Shown here: positions 27,619 through 37,526 of the stretch, piece after piece
How the letters are laid out: the number at the start of each line of letters is the position of its first letter
Position numbering within the stretch: the first letter of the stretch is position 1
DNA from: Roseovarius arcticus
Lineage (GTDB): Bacteria > Pseudomonadota > Alphaproteobacteria > Rhodobacterales > Rhodobacteraceae
Assembly (NCBI RefSeq): GCF_006125015.1
Contig: NZ_SZZN01000001.1
Location: 3,224,001-3,288,000, forward strand
Reading direction: 5' to 3'
DNA: 64,000 nt
Notes under the pieces: model-generated
The model's input: only the letters and a program-made list of their open reading frames with translations
Database searches by the model: none
Told to the model about the DNA's origin: nothing
Made by a program: the position numbers and the translations under genes

Positions 27619-28550
27619 GCGCGTTTCGCCTCGATCACATCCCAAATCTTGCCCGCGATGTTGACCCCGTCAAAGCGCTCCAACTCCTGAATGCCTGTTG
27701 GAGACGTAACATTGATCTCGGTAAGGTAGCGCCCGATCACGTCTATCCCGACGAAAACCTGCCCCTTTTCCCGCAGGCGCGGGCCGATAGCTGCGCAAAT
27801 CTCGCGGTCACGGTCAGTCAGATCGACCTTTTCAGGCCGCCCACCGACATGCATGTTCGACCGCGTCTCGCCCTCGGCGGGGACGCGGTTGATCGCGCCC
27901 ACAGGCTCGCCATCGACGAGGATGATGCGCTTGTCACCCTTCGACACGTCCGGCAGAAATTTCTGTACGATCAGCGGCTCGCGGCTGAACCCGGTAAACA
28001 TCTCGTGCAGCGAGCTGAGATTACTGTCACCATGGTTAAGCAGGAACACACCCGCGCCCCCATTGCCATAAAGTGGTTTCAAGATCACGTCGCCATGACG
28101 CTTGCGAAAGGCGCGGATTGTGTCCAGATCACGCGCGATTGCAGTGGGAGGCATCAAATCGGGAAAGTCGAGGATCAGCAGCTTTTCCGGAAAATTTCGA
28201 ACCCAAAAGGGATCATTCACCACCAGAGTATCCGGCGCGAGCCGATCCAGCAGGTGTGTGGTGGTGATATAGAACATATCGAAAGGGGGGTCTTGCCGCA
28301 GCCAAACCACATCGAAATCCGCCAAATCGACAGTTTCCAATTCGCCGAGGATCGCATGATCGCCTTTCACGCGCTGCACCTTCAGAGATTGGCCGCGTGC
28401 CGTGACGCGCCCCTCGTCATAGGCGAGGTGCTCGGGGGTGTAGTAGAACAGCTCATGCCCCCGCGCCTGCGCCTCTTCGGCAAGGCGGAACGTACTGTCT
28501 GCGTCGAAATTGATCGGCCCGATCGGGTCCATCTGGAACGCAATTTTCAT
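27615..28550 (-). CDS. gshB: Glutathione synthetase
   Basis: This 311-residue ATP-grasp enzyme joins gamma-glutamylcysteine and glycine. It has the family N-terminus [20 protein letters not shown], the glycine-rich ATP-grasp loop [11 protein letters not shown], and metal/ADP residues in [15 protein letters not shown]. The length is normal. It lies in the minus-strand run rsmI-yraN-gshB-esterase. In Rhodobacterales the same order is common, which supports a conserved operon-like arrangement. Confidence 0.97.
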   Translation of the reverse strand: MKIAFQMDPIGPINFDADSTFRLAEEAQARGHELFYYTPEHLAYDEGRVTARGQSLKVQRVKGDHAILGELETVDLADFDVVWLRQDPPFDMFYITTTHLLDRLAPDTLVVNDPFWVRNFPEKLLILDFPDLMPPTAIARDLDTIRAFRKRHGDVILKPLYGNGGAGVFLLNHGDSNLSSLHEMFTGFSREPLIVQKFLPDVSKGDKRIILVDGEPVGAINRVPAEGETRSNMHVGGRPEKVDLTDRDREICAAIGPRLREKGQVFVGIDVIGRYLTEINVTSPTGIQELERFDGVNIAGKIWDVIEAKRA

Positions 28551-28626
28551 GGGCTGGCCCCCTGTTTTGCTACCTTGGCTGATTTGCCACCCGGTCTACA
28601 TGCGTCAAGGGCGGCAAGGGTGCAAT

Positions 28627-29040
28627 TCAGAAATGCGAGAACAGACCCTCCATGATTTTGCAGCGACCCGCGCCATCGACCACGGCGAGATCAAAGCGTA
28701 CGTCCGTCAGCTGTCCTTTGGGGCAATGAGCGAGATACTCTGATCCGGCGGCGTGAATACGGCGCATCTGTGCGGTCCGAAGGCTGGCAATGGCCGCGTC
28801 ATGGGTGCGGGCCTGCTTGACCTCGGCAAAGACGATTTTCTCGCCATCCGTGAGGATCAGATCAATCTCCCCACTTTTTCCGCGCCATCGACTTTCCAGC
28901 AGATGCAGTCCGGCGGCCGCATAAAGCGCTACGGCACGATTTTCAGCGGCAAGGCCGGAGTTATAGGCGCGTTTACCTCGGTCGCGTCGCGCCGGAGCAG
29001 GCGCCCGCTTGCTGTCTTGGGAACCCACCAATTGTGTCAT
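28627..29040 (-). CDS. yraN: YraN family (UPF0102) endonuclease-like protein
   Basis: This 137-residue protein has a short basic N-terminus followed by the YraN fold: GLAAENRAVALYAAAGLHLLESRWRGKSGEIDLI. The residues E, D and K of GEIDLILTDGEKIVFAEVK form a restriction-endonuclease-like active-site pattern. The function is unproven; a DNA repair or nuclease role is suspected for the family. The ATG at 29040 overlaps the rsmI stop by one base, and a TTG one codon earlier is an alternative. Confidence 0.93.
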   Translation of the reverse strand: MTQLVGSQDSKRAPAPARRDRGKRAYNSGLAAENRAVALYAAAGLHLLESRWRGKSGEIDLILTDGEKIVFAEVKQARTHDAAIASLRTAQMRRIHAAGSEYLAHCPKGQLTDVRFDLAVVDGAGRCKIMEGLFSHF

Positions 29041-29915
29041 CAACCGCCCCCTTCGTCTTCGCTGCTAAGCTTCAGGGCGATCTGATAGACCTGTCGCCGT
29101 TTCAGGCCTAAATCGTGCGAAACCGCGTCTGCGGCGTCACGTACAGACATATCATTCATCACCGCGCGCAACGCCTCTTCTATATCAGATAGGTTAACGG
29201 TCCGTTCGCCCGCCCTGTCTATCAGCACCACCATTTCACCTTTGCGCGGAGTCTCAGCCATCTCGGCGGCAAGCTCGCCTAGCGTGCCGCGCAGAACTTC
29301 CTCGAATTTTTTGGTTAACTCGCGGCAAACGGCGGCCTGCCGGTCTTGGCCCAGCACGGATGCGGCATCGCGCAGCATCGCCGCTGCTCGCTTGGGCGAT
29401 TCGTAGAAAGCAAGCGTCGCTGGCACATCGCTCAGACTGCGTAGCGCGGTTTTCCGCGCAGTGGCCGTGTTCGGTAAAAAACCCGCAAAGAGGAATCTGT
29501 CAGTCGGCAATCCCGACAAAGTCAGCGCCGTGATCACCGCCGACGGGCCAGGCGCCGAGATCAGGCCATGGCCATCTGCAATCGCAGCGCGCGCCAGGTC
29601 AAAGCCAGGATCGGCCACCATCGGTGTGCCTGCCTCTGATGCATAAACCACTGATTTTCCGCTGCTCAGCGCTTCCAACAGGCGGGGGCGCACACGTCCT
29701 CCGTTATGATCGTGATAGGCCAGCAGAGGCCGCCCCTCCAGCGGAACTGCGTGGATATCCATCAGCTTACGCAGGCTGCGCGTGTCCTCGGCGGCAATCA
29801 CATCGGCCGAGGCGAGGATATCCAGCGTCCGCAATGTGATGTCGCGCGCTGCCCCAATGGGCGTCGCCACCAGATACAGACCGGGGGCAAGAGTTTGCCT
29901 GATATGATTCACCAC
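29040..29915 (-). CDS. rsmI: 16S rRNA (cytidine-2'-O)-methyltransferase RsmI
   Basis: This 291-residue SAM-dependent methyltransferase of the tetrapyrrole-methylase fold modifies C1402 of 16S rRNA. Family features are PGLYLVATPIGAARDITLR, AAEDTRSLRKLM, ASEAGTPMVADPGF and the APGPSAVITALTLSGLP block. A C-terminal helical domain ends in VYQIALKL. The start is GTG at 29915. It heads the rsmI-yraN-gshB-esterase run and is divergent from the LpoA-like gene, with 72 bases between. Confidence 0.95.
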   Translation of the reverse strand: MVNHIRQTLAPGLYLVATPIGAARDITLRTLDILASADVIAAEDTRSLRKLMDIHAVPLEGRPLLAYHDHNGGRVRPRLLEALSSGKSVVYASEAGTPMVADPGFDLARAAIADGHGLISAPGPSAVITALTLSGLPTDRFLFAGFLPNTATARKTALRSLSDVPATLAFYESPKRAAAMLRDAASVLGQDRQAAVCRELTKKFEEVLRGTLGELAAEMAETPRKGEMVVLIDRAGERTVNLSDIEEALRAVMNDMSVRDAADAVSHDLGLKRRQVYQIALKLSSEDEGGG

Positions 29916-29987
29916 TGGACCCGCCCCTCATGACGTCTATTATTGCCCGCAACGCGTGTTCAAACGTCCGAAACGAGGAATCTCCCC

Positions 29988-31175
29988 ATGTTTGCTGTTT
30001 TGCCTTCCGCCCGCAAGATGCTGGCCCGCATTGTCGCGGTTTTGTCCATTCTGTGGATCGCCGCGTGCGAGCCTGCGGGGATGGCCGGTCTGGGCGGCGG
30101 CGCAGGACAACCGATTGACCCCGGCGCCCCTGTAATGGTGGCGCTTTTGGTGCCCCACGGATCATCCGGGCCCGGCGAGGCCGCGCTAGCGCGTGATCTG
30201 GAGGCAGCGGCGCGCATGGCAGTTGCTGACCTGTCCGGCGTGCAGATTGATCTACGCGTCTATGGCACCGCAGGCCAGCCAGCACAGGCGCAGCAGGCCG
30301 CGCTCAATGCCGTCGCCGATGGGGCAAAGATCATCATCGGGCCGCTGCACGCCGAATCTGCCAACGCCGTCGCGGTGGCCGTCGCGCCTAAAAACGTGAA
30401 TGTTCTCGCGTTTTCCAACAACCCGACCATCGCGGGTGGCAACCTCTTTATCCTCGGCCAGACCTTTGACAACACAGCAGATCGGCTGACCCGTTTTGCC
30501 GCGCGACAAGGCAAGAAGCGTATTCTGACCGTCTATTCCAATAACCTCGCTGGTCAGTTGGGCCAGCAGGCTATCGCCAAGGCGGCTGCAAACTCCGGCG
30601 CGCAAATCGTCGCGAATGTGGGCTATGATTTCTCGCAGAACGGTGTCGTCGCTGCGGTGCCCCAGATCACTTCGGCGGCGCAGACCAATTCGGCTGACGC
30701 GATATTTTTGACTGCCAATTCTGCCGGCGCTCTGCCGCTGTTCGCTCAGATGCTTCCGGAAAACGGCCTGGACCCGGCGATGATGCAGTATATCGGCCTT
30801 GCCCGCTGGGATACACCGCCGCAGACACTGGCGCTTCCGGGCGTTCAGGGCGGTTGGTTTGCCATGCCCGATCAGACCAAGGCTGCCCGTTTCCAGTCAC
30901 GCTTTGCACAGACGAATGGCAATCAGCCGCACCCAATTGCGGGCCTCGCCTATGATGGGATCGCTGCCGTCGGCGCGTTAATCAAGACGGGTAAGCGCAA
31001 TGCGTTGTCCAAATCTGGCCTGACGCAATCGGCAGGTTTTCAGGGCGTCGACGGTGTCTTCCGCCTGCGCGGTGACGGCACGAACCAACGCGGCCTCGCA
31101 GTGGCGACAGTGCGCGGCGGCAAGGTTGTGATCCTTGATCCGGCGCCTCGTGGCTTTGGTGGGGCAGGCTCGTAA
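29988..31175 (+). CDS. LpoA-like penicillin-binding-protein activator lipoprotein
   Basis: This 395-residue protein has a lipoprotein signal with the lipobox IAAC (Cys27). A periplasmic-binding fold related to leucine-binding proteins and to the C-domain of LpoA follows: VALLVPHGSSGPGEAALARD, IIGPLHAESANAVA and YDGIAAVGALI. The family is annotated as penicillin-binding-protein activator, anchored to the outer membrane to stimulate peptidoglycan synthases. It lacks LpoA's N-terminal TPR domain, as is usual in this order. GAGGAA precedes the ATG at 29988; an in-frame ATG at 29943 is less likely. It is divergent from rsmI, the common arrangement. Confidence 0.88.
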   Translation: MFAVLPSARKMLARIVAVLSILWIAACEPAGMAGLGGGAGQPIDPGAPVMVALLVPHGSSGPGEAALARDLEAAARMAVADLSGVQIDLRVYGTAGQPAQAQQAALNAVADGAKIIIGPLHAESANAVAVAVAPKNVNVLAFSNNPTIAGGNLFILGQTFDNTADRLTRFAARQGKKRILTVYSNNLAGQLGQQAIAKAAANSGAQIVANVGYDFSQNGVVAAVPQITSAAQTNSADAIFLTANSAGALPLFAQMLPENGLDPAMMQYIGLARWDTPPQTLALPGVQGGWFAMPDQTKAARFQSRFAQTNGNQPHPIAGLAYDGIAAVGALIKTGKRNALSKSGLTQSAGFQGVDGVFRLRGDGTNQRGLAVATVRGGKVVILDPAPRGFGGAGS

Positions 31176-31198
31176 TCCTGCCCCGGACACGGGACGCT

Positions 31199-33985
31199 AT
31201 GATACACATCCCAGGCGATAGCCCGGTGCAGCAAGGCGCGCCGGGCGATTTAATCTGCGCGGCAGAGGACATATTTGACCGCGAGGCAGTGGATGCACGG
31301 CTCGCCGAATGGCAGCCCTCAGAGGTCGACGACCTGCGTAAATACGCTGTTGATATCCTTGGGGCCGAGATGCGGCGCGGGCGCGACGTCATCGCCGCCG
31401 CGCTGGCCGCCGAGCCGTTGCGCGCGCGCGCCGCGACGCGCGCCTATAGTTGGCTAACGGACTGCCTTGTGCTGGCTACGTACCGTCTGGCGACAGATGT
31501 CATGCATCCCCTGCCGACCCCAACTGAATCCCAGCGCCTCAGCGTCGTTGCTGTCGGCGGCTATGGGCGCGGCGAAATGGCGCCCGAATCAGACGTCGAT
31601 CTGCTGTTTCTGACCCCCTACAAAATCACCGGCTGGGCAGAGAGCGTGATTGAGTCCATGCTCTACATCCTGTGGGATTTGCGCCTGAAAGTGGGCCATG
31701 CAAGCCGCACCATTCGCGATTGTCTGCGCCTTGGGTCAGAGGATTTTACCATTCGCACCTCCCTGCTGGAGCATCGCTGGCTGGCGGGTGATACTGAGTT
31801 GGCCGGCGATCTGCGCCACCGCCTCTGGAACGATCTGTTTTCCGGAACCGAACGTGAGTTCACCCAGGCCAAGCTGGACGAGCGCGAGACGCGCCACCAA
31901 AAGCAAGGCGGCCAGCGCTATATGGTCGAGCCGAACGTCAAGGAGGGAAAGGGCGGGCTGCGCGACCTGCAATCGCTCTTCTGGATCGCCAAATACACCT
32001 ACCGCGTCACCGATAAGGCCGATCTCGTCCGGCAGGGCATGTTCACGCCCGAAGAGTTCGACACCTTTGCGCAGGCCGAGAATTTTCTCTGGGCCGTGCG
32101 CTGCCAGTTGCATCTGATCACCGGACGCCCCAGCGACAAACTGACCTTTGATCTGCAAGTCGCCGTAGCCGAACGGATGGGTTACTCCGACCGCGCCGGG
32201 CGGCGCGGCGTCGAGATTTTCATGCAGGACTATTTCCGCCACGCCACCGCCGTTGGCGATCTGACACGCATTTTCCTAACGCAGCTAGAGGCGGCCCATG
32301 TCAAATCCGAGCCATTGCTTCAGCGTCTTTTCCGCCGCAAGCGCAAGCTGAAGGACGGTTTTGGCGAGGTGCATGGCCGCCTCGCAATCGAAAACGACAC
32401 TGCCTTTCTTGGCGATCCGCTGAACATCCTGCGCATCTTTGATGAGGCGCTGCGCACTGGCCTGCTGATCCACCCCGATGCGATGCGGCTGATCACGGCC
32501 AATCTGGATCTTTTCACTGATGAGGTGCGCAACGATCCAGCCGCGCAAAAGCTGTTTCTTGGCCTCATGCTGCGCCACGGAAATCCTGAGCGTGCGCTGC
32601 GCCGCATGAACGAGCTGGGCGTGCTGGCCGCCTTCATCCCCGAGTTCGAGCCGATCGTGGCGATGATGCAGTTCAATATGTATCACCACTACACGGTGGA
32701 CGAACATACGATCCAATGCATCAGCCACCTCGCCCGGATCGAGCGCGGGGAGCTGATCGAAGAGCTGCCGATCGCATCCTCAATCCTCAAGAATGGCGTG
32801 AACAGGCGCATCCTCTATGTCGCGCTGCTGCTGCACGATATTGGCAAGGGCCGCAGCGAGGATCATTCGATCCTTGGCGCCAAGATTGCGCGCAAGGTGG
32901 CGCCGCGTCTGGGGCTTAAACCGCGCGAGGTGGATACCGTCGAATGGCTGGTGCGCTATCACCTCTTGATGTCGGACATGGCGCAAAAGCGCGACATCGC
33001 GGATCCGCGCACTGTGCGCGACTTTGCCAAGGCGGTGCAGGTGCGCGAGCGGCTGGACCTGCTATGCGTGTTGACGGTCTGCGACATATCTGGCGTCGGG
33101 CCGGGCACGTGGAACAACTGGAAGGCGTCACTCTTGCGTGCGCTCTATCGCCAAACCCTTGGCGCGATGGAAAACGGGCTGGAGGATCTGAACCGCGAGC
33201 AGCGCGGATCAGACGCCAAGCGCAAACTGCGACAGGCGCTAAAGGGTTGGGACGCAAAAGCACTCAAAGAGGAAACCGCGCGCCATTACCCGCCCTACTG
33301 GCAGGGTCTGCACGTCACAGCGCATGTCATATTCGCCCGCCTGCTGCAGGACATCGGCGGCAAAGACGGCGAGATCGGCATCGACCTGCACCCTGACGAG
33401 GACCGCGATGCCACGCGAGCCTGCTTTGTCATGTCCGACCATCCCGGGATATTTTCGCGCCTTGCCGGCGCTCTGGCTCTAGTAGGCGCAAATGTGGTCG
33501 ATGCGCGCACATATACGTCTAAGGACGGTTATGCCACGGCGGTATTCTGGATTCAGGACGCGGACGGCCATCCCTTTGCAAGCGAGAGGCTGCCACGCCT
33601 GCGCCAGACCATCCTCAAGACGCTAAAGGGCGAGGTGGTGGCCCGCGACGCGATCAAGTCGCGCGACAAGATCAAAAAGCGCGAGCGCGCGTTTCGCGTG
33701 CCTACGCATATTACCTTCGACAACGAGGGGTCCGAGATCTATACGATCGTCGAAGTCGACACCCGCGACCGTCCCGGCTTGCTATATGACCTGACGCGCA
33801 CGCTGGCGGCGGCCAACGTCTACATCGCCAGCGCCGTAATCGCCACCTTTGGCGAGCAGGTCGTCGATACTTTCTACGTCAAGGACATGTTCGGTTTGAA
33901 ATTCTATTCGGATGCCAAGCAGAAATCGCTAGAGGCGAAATTACGTGCGGCAATTTCCGAAGGCACGCAAAGGGCCATCGAGTGA
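31199..33985 (+). CDS. glnD: Bifunctional uridylyltransferase/uridylyl-removing enzyme GlnD
   Basis: This 928-residue sensor of glutamine status uridylylates PII proteins when nitrogen is low and removes UMP when glutamine is high. The nucleotidyltransferase motif is GGYGRGEMAPESDVDLLFL. The HD hydrolase domain has LLHDIGKGRSEDHSI. Two C-terminal ACT domains begin near VMSDHPGIFSRLAGAL and VEVDTRDRPGLLYDLTRTL. murJ starts by overlapping the stop codon (GTGA). The length is typical and all domains are intact. Confidence 0.97.
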   Translation: MIHIPGDSPVQQGAPGDLICAAEDIFDREAVDARLAEWQPSEVDDLRKYAVDILGAEMRRGRDVIAAALAAEPLRARAATRAYSWLTDCLVLATYRLATDVMHPLPTPTESQRLSVVAVGGYGRGEMAPESDVDLLFLTPYKITGWAESVIESMLYILWDLRLKVGHASRTIRDCLRLGSEDFTIRTSLLEHRWLAGDTELAGDLRHRLWNDLFSGTEREFTQAKLDERETRHQKQGGQRYMVEPNVKEGKGGLRDLQSLFWIAKYTYRVTDKADLVRQGMFTPEEFDTFAQAENFLWAVRCQLHLITGRPSDKLTFDLQVAVAERMGYSDRAGRRGVEIFMQDYFRHATAVGDLTRIFLTQLEAAHVKSEPLLQRLFRRKRKLKDGFGEVHGRLAIENDTAFLGDPLNILRIFDEALRTGLLIHPDAMRLITANLDLFTDEVRNDPAAQKLFLGLMLRHGNPERALRRMNELGVLAAFIPEFEPIVAMMQFNMYHHYTVDEHTIQCISHLARIERGELIEELPIASSILKNGVNRRILYVALLLHDIGKGRSEDHSILGAKIARKVAPRLGLKPREVDTVEWLVRYHLLMSDMAQKRDIADPRTVRDFAKAVQVRERLDLLCVLTVCDISGVGPGTWNNWKASLLRALYRQTLGAMENGLEDLNREQRGSDAKRKLRQALKGWDAKALKEETARHYPPYWQGLHVTAHVIFARLLQDIGGKDGEIGIDLHPDEDRDATRACFVMSDHPGIFSRLAGALALVGANVVDARTYTSKDGYATAVFWIQDADGHPFASERLPRLRQTILKTLKGEVVARDAIKSRDKIKKRERAFRVPTHITFDNEGSEIYTIVEVDTRDRPGLLYDLTRTLAAANVYIASAVIATFGEQVVDTFYVKDMFGLKFYSDAKQKSLEAKLRAAISEGTQRAIE

Positions 33986-35571
33986 GCGACGACAAGACAA
34001 TTCAGACACCGCGCCCAGCACATACGCCGCGCCCTGTACGCATGCTAACAAGCGTTTTCACCGTGAGCGGCTGGACGATGCTCAGCCGTATCTTGGGCTT
34101 CGTGCGCGATATTATGATCGCGGGGCTGATCGGGCCCGGCCCCATCATGGACGCATTTGTCGCAGCATTTCGCCTGCCTAACATGTTCCGCCGTTTTTTT
34201 GCCGAGGGTGCATTTAATGCGGCCTTCGTTCCGATGTTTTCTAAACGGCTTGAGGGCGGCGACGATCCCGAGGGTTTTGCGCAGCTGGCGTTTAGCGGCC
34301 TCGCGCTTGTGTTGCTATTCGTGGTCGCACTCGCGATGATCTTTATGCCCGCGCTGGTCTGGGCCACGGCTGAGGGTTTCGCAGGCGATCAGCGGTTCGA
34401 TCTGACTGTCGAATTCGGGCGCGTCGTGTTTCCCTACATCTTCTTCATTTCGCTTGCAGCGCTTCTGTCGGGGGTCCTGAATTCCACCGGGCGGTTCGTT
34501 GCCGCTGCGGCCGCACCGGTGTTGCTGAACATCATGCTCTGCACCTCAATGAGCGTCGCTGTCTGGACGGGCGGCAGCGTTCCGGGCGCGTTGGTCTGGA
34601 CGATCCCGTTCGCGGGCGTCGTGCAACTGGCGCTGGTTTGGGTCGCCGCCACGCGCGCAGGTCAGCGTATCGTACCCGTGCGCCCCCGCTGGACCCCCGC
34701 CATGAAGCAGTTGGTGCGCATAGCCGTGCCTGCGGCATTGGCGGGCGGCGTGATGCAGATAAACCTTCTGGTCGGCCAGCAGGTCGCGTCGAATTTCGAG
34801 AGTGCGGTTAGCTGGCTTTATGCTGCTGACCGCCTGTACCAGTTGCCTTTGGGCGTGGTCGGCATCGCCGTCGGTATTGTGCTGCTACCGGATCTGTCGC
34901 GCCGTTTGCGCGCAGACGATGGATCGGGCGCCCGCATGGCACTCAGCCGAGCGGGAGAGATCTCGCTCGCGCTGACCGTGCCGTGCGCTGTGGCGCTGGT
35001 CGTTGTCCCAATCCCTCTGATTACCGTGTTATTTCAGCGCGGCAATTTTGGCGTCGACGATACTGCTGCCACCGCGCTGGCGGTGGCGATCTATGGCCTC
35101 GGCCTGCCGGCCTTTGTGCTGCAAAAAGTGCTGCAACCGATTTATTTCGCGCGCGAGGATACCAAACGGCCGTTCCACTATGCCATCGTTTCTCTGGTGG
35201 TGAACGCAGCGCTGGCCATTGGCCTTTCGCCCTATATCGGCTGGATCGCAGCCGCCATCGGCACAACGATCGCTGGCTGGGCGATGGTCTTGCTACTGGC
35301 ACGCGGCGTGCGCCCGTTTGGCGAGGTCGCCCGCTTTGATGACCGCTTTCGCAGCCGCATGTGGCGTATTTGCGCCGCATCAGCCGTCATGGGCGTTGCC
35401 CTGTGGGCGCTGATGGTGGCGCTGTCGCCTTTCTTTGGTGTGGCCAATTGGCGATGGATGGCACTGGTCTTGCTGATCGTGCTGGGCGGCGTCGTCTATT
35501 ACTTCGCGGGTCGCATGTTTGGTGCATTCAAAAAGAGCGAGTTGAAAGCCGCGCTAAAGCGTCAGCGCTGA
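33982..35571 (+). CDS. murJ: Lipid II flippase MurJ
   Basis: This 529-residue integral membrane protein has about fourteen hydrophobic helices. It matches MurJ: SVFTVSGWTMLSRILGFVRD, the conserved Arg-containing PNMFRRFFAEGAFNAAFVP loop, and KVLQPIYFAREDTKRP in the later half. It flips the peptidoglycan precursor lipid II across the inner membrane. The GTG start overlaps the glnD stop by four bases, so the pair is translationally coupled. The 3' end overlaps the convergent rhomboid gene by 10 bases. Confidence 0.96.
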   Translation: MSDDKTIQTPRPAHTPRPVRMLTSVFTVSGWTMLSRILGFVRDIMIAGLIGPGPIMDAFVAAFRLPNMFRRFFAEGAFNAAFVPMFSKRLEGGDDPEGFAQLAFSGLALVLLFVVALAMIFMPALVWATAEGFAGDQRFDLTVEFGRVVFPYIFFISLAALLSGVLNSTGRFVAAAAAPVLLNIMLCTSMSVAVWTGGSVPGALVWTIPFAGVVQLALVWVAATRAGQRIVPVRPRWTPAMKQLVRIAVPAALAGGVMQINLLVGQQVASNFESAVSWLYAADRLYQLPLGVVGIAVGIVLLPDLSRRLRADDGSGARMALSRAGEISLALTVPCAVALVVVPIPLITVLFQRGNFGVDDTAATALAVAIYGLGLPAFVLQKVLQPIYFAREDTKRPFHYAIVSLVVNAALAIGLSPYIGWIAAAIGTTIAGWAMVLLLARGVRPFGEVARFDDRFRSRMWRICAASAVMGVALWALMVALSPFFGVANWRWMALVLLIVLGGVVYYFAGRMFGAFKKSELKAALKRQR

Positions 35572-36248
35572 AGCAATCGCGCCCGCAGTTTGGACCAGCC
35601 TCCGGGGCGCAGCACGAATGACGCCGAGAAGCCGGTGCAGAACCCCGTCAGGTCCGCGACCCAGCGCAGCGTGCCGCCAAAGAGCAGGCTAAAGAGGAGT
35701 TGCGCGCCCATCAGGAAGCCAATCAGCACAAAGGCACGTGATTGGCTGCCACCCTGCTGGCCCAGCTTGAGCCATAGAAGGTAGGTAAACGCCCCAATCA
35801 GGCCATAGATGCCCGGAAAGGCGCCATAGAGCCACGGATTGTCCCGCGCGATCAGGCCATAGACCAGCGCGCCGCAGATGGCGGGGATAAAAAACGCAGC
35901 CAGCAATGCCATGGGGCGAAACACCTCGCCCACGAATTTGCCCATTGCCAGCAATAGCGCGGCGGCAAAGATCATCTCGCTAAAGCTGCCATGCAGAAAC
36001 GGGTAGCTAACAAAGCGCATCAGCAATTCAGGCGGATACGTCCCGTTAGCGAACATCCAGCGCAGCAGATCACCGCTAAAGGCATAGTCCTGAATCATCG
36101 CCTGCCGCCAGCCCACAGCCTGCGGGCCGCCGATAACTCCCTTGGAGCCAAGGAAGAACGCAAGCTCAGGGATCACCACGGCAAGGAACAAGACCACCAC
36201 GACCGGCGGCAGTGGGTTGAATGGGCTGGAATCGTCGGGATGGCTCAT
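35562..36248 (-). CDS. Rhomboid-family membrane protein lacking the catalytic Ser-His pair
   Basis: This 228-residue polytopic protein has six to seven hydrophobic helices. It keeps the rhomboid L1 block YPFLHGSFSEMIF and the helix containing GAFPGIYGLIGAF. In active rhomboids this second motif is GxSGxxxG; here Phe144 stands at the Ser position. The catalytic His helix (AHLGGF-like) reads VADLTGF, with Asp199 at the His position. Both active-site residues are thus missing, so it is predicted to be a pseudoprotease that binds rather than cuts membrane proteins. Related Rhodobacterales proteins appear to share this. It is convergent to murJ and divergent from trpS. Confidence 0.82.
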   Translation of the reverse strand: MSHPDDSSPFNPLPPVVVVLFLAVVIPELAFFLGSKGVIGGPQAVGWRQAMIQDYAFSGDLLRWMFANGTYPPELLMRFVSYPFLHGSFSEMIFAAALLLAMGKFVGEVFRPMALLAAFFIPAICGALVYGLIARDNPWLYGAFPGIYGLIGAFTYLLWLKLGQQGGSQSRAFVLIGFLMGAQLLFSLLFGGTLRWVADLTGFCTGFSASFVLRPGGWSKLRARLLQR

Positions 36249-36343
36249 GGGGGGCGCTCATGCGTTGAGTTGACCCCTCGCTTGACGGGGCATGGGCGCA
36301 TGGGTAGTTGAGGACGGCACGGAAATCCAGACGGAGACGCAAG

Positions 36344-37363
36344 ATGAGCCAAGCGCAATTCACCCCGCGGGTGTTTTCGGGCATCCAGCCCTCTGGCGAC
36401 CTGCATCTGGGCAACTATTTGGGCGCGCTAAAACGCTTTGCCGATGCGCAGGAACGCGGCGTGCAGTCGTTGTATTGCATGGTCGACCTGCACGCGATCA
36501 CCGTTTGGCAGAACCCGGCAAAGCTGCGCCATGCCACGCGCGAGTTGACGGCAGGCTTCATCGCCTCCGGCCTTGATCCGGAAAAGTCGATCCTTTTCAA
36601 TCAGTCCCAAGTGCCTGAGCACACCCAAATGGCGTGGATTTTCAATTGCGTCGCGCGCATGGGCTGGATGAAGCGTATGACGCAGTTCAAGGACAAGGCG
36701 GGCAAAAATGCCGAGAACGCCTCCCTCGGGCTCTTTGGCTATCCGGCGCTGATGGCTGCTGATATTTTGGTCTATCACGCCACGCATGTCCCCGTTGGCG
36801 AGGATCAAAAGCAGCATCTGGAGCTGACCCGCGACATCGCGGCCAAGTTCAACCACGACTATGACGTGGAGTTTTTCCCAATGTCCGAGCCGGTCATTGA
36901 GGGCGCGGGTACGCGCGTGATGAGCCTGCGAGACGGGTCGAAAAAGATGTCGAAATCCGATCCATCAGACATGAGCCGGATCAACATGACCGACGACGCC
37001 GACACGATCTCTAAGAAAATCCGCAAGGCCAAGACCGATCCGGAGCCTTTGCCCAGCGATCTCAAAGGGCTAGACGGCCGGCCAGAGGCGCGCAATCTGG
37101 TAAACATATATGCCGGGCTGGCAGGCATAACTGCCGAGGATGTCATGCGAGACATGGGCGGGCGCACCTTTTCAGAGTTCAAACCAATATTGGCCGATCT
37201 GGCGGTGGACCGCATGGCACCCATCTCTGCCGAGATGGGCCGCCTGATGCAAGACACGGCCGAAATCGACGCCATTCTGGGCCGTGGATCAGAGCGCGCA
37301 CGCGAAATCGCCGCGCCAATCCTTGCCAAGACCTATGAGATCGTCGGATTGGTCGGCAGCTAA
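36344..37363 (+). CDS. trpS: Tryptophanyl-tRNA synthetase
   Basis: This 339-residue class I aminoacyl-tRNA synthetase charges tRNA-Trp. The HIGH-like motif is in [15 protein letters not shown], and the KMSKS loop is intact in [11 protein letters not shown]. The start at 36344 gives the family N-terminus; a longer reading from 36308 has no similarity. GGAGACG lies before the ATG. The length is normal. Confidence 0.97.
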   Translation: MSQAQFTPRVFSGIQPSGDLHLGNYLGALKRFADAQERGVQSLYCMVDLHAITVWQNPAKLRHATRELTAGFIASGLDPEKSILFNQSQVPEHTQMAWIFNCVARMGWMKRMTQFKDKAGKNAENASLGLFGYPALMAADILVYHATHVPVGEDQKQHLELTRDIAAKFNHDYDVEFFPMSEPVIEGAGTRVMSLRDGSKKMSKSDPSDMSRINMTDDADTISKKIRKAKTDPEPLPSDLKGLDGRPEARNLVNIYAGLAGITAEDVMRDMGGRTFSEFKPILADLAVDRMAPISAEMGRLMQDTAEIDAILGRGSERAREIAAPILAKTYEIVGLVGS

Positions 37364-37526
37364 CGCCAGAGGGCGACTGTGTGGTTTTTGCCCAGCTTTC
37401 GGGCTTGCCATGTGGGTTTGGGCGCCCGCGCTTGTTTTGAAATGTGGGTTGTGGCAGGCTCTGCGCAATAATTACCGCAATTGAACAAGGCCGCATAGAC
37501 GGCCAAAGAGGCAGGCGGGCAGTAAA

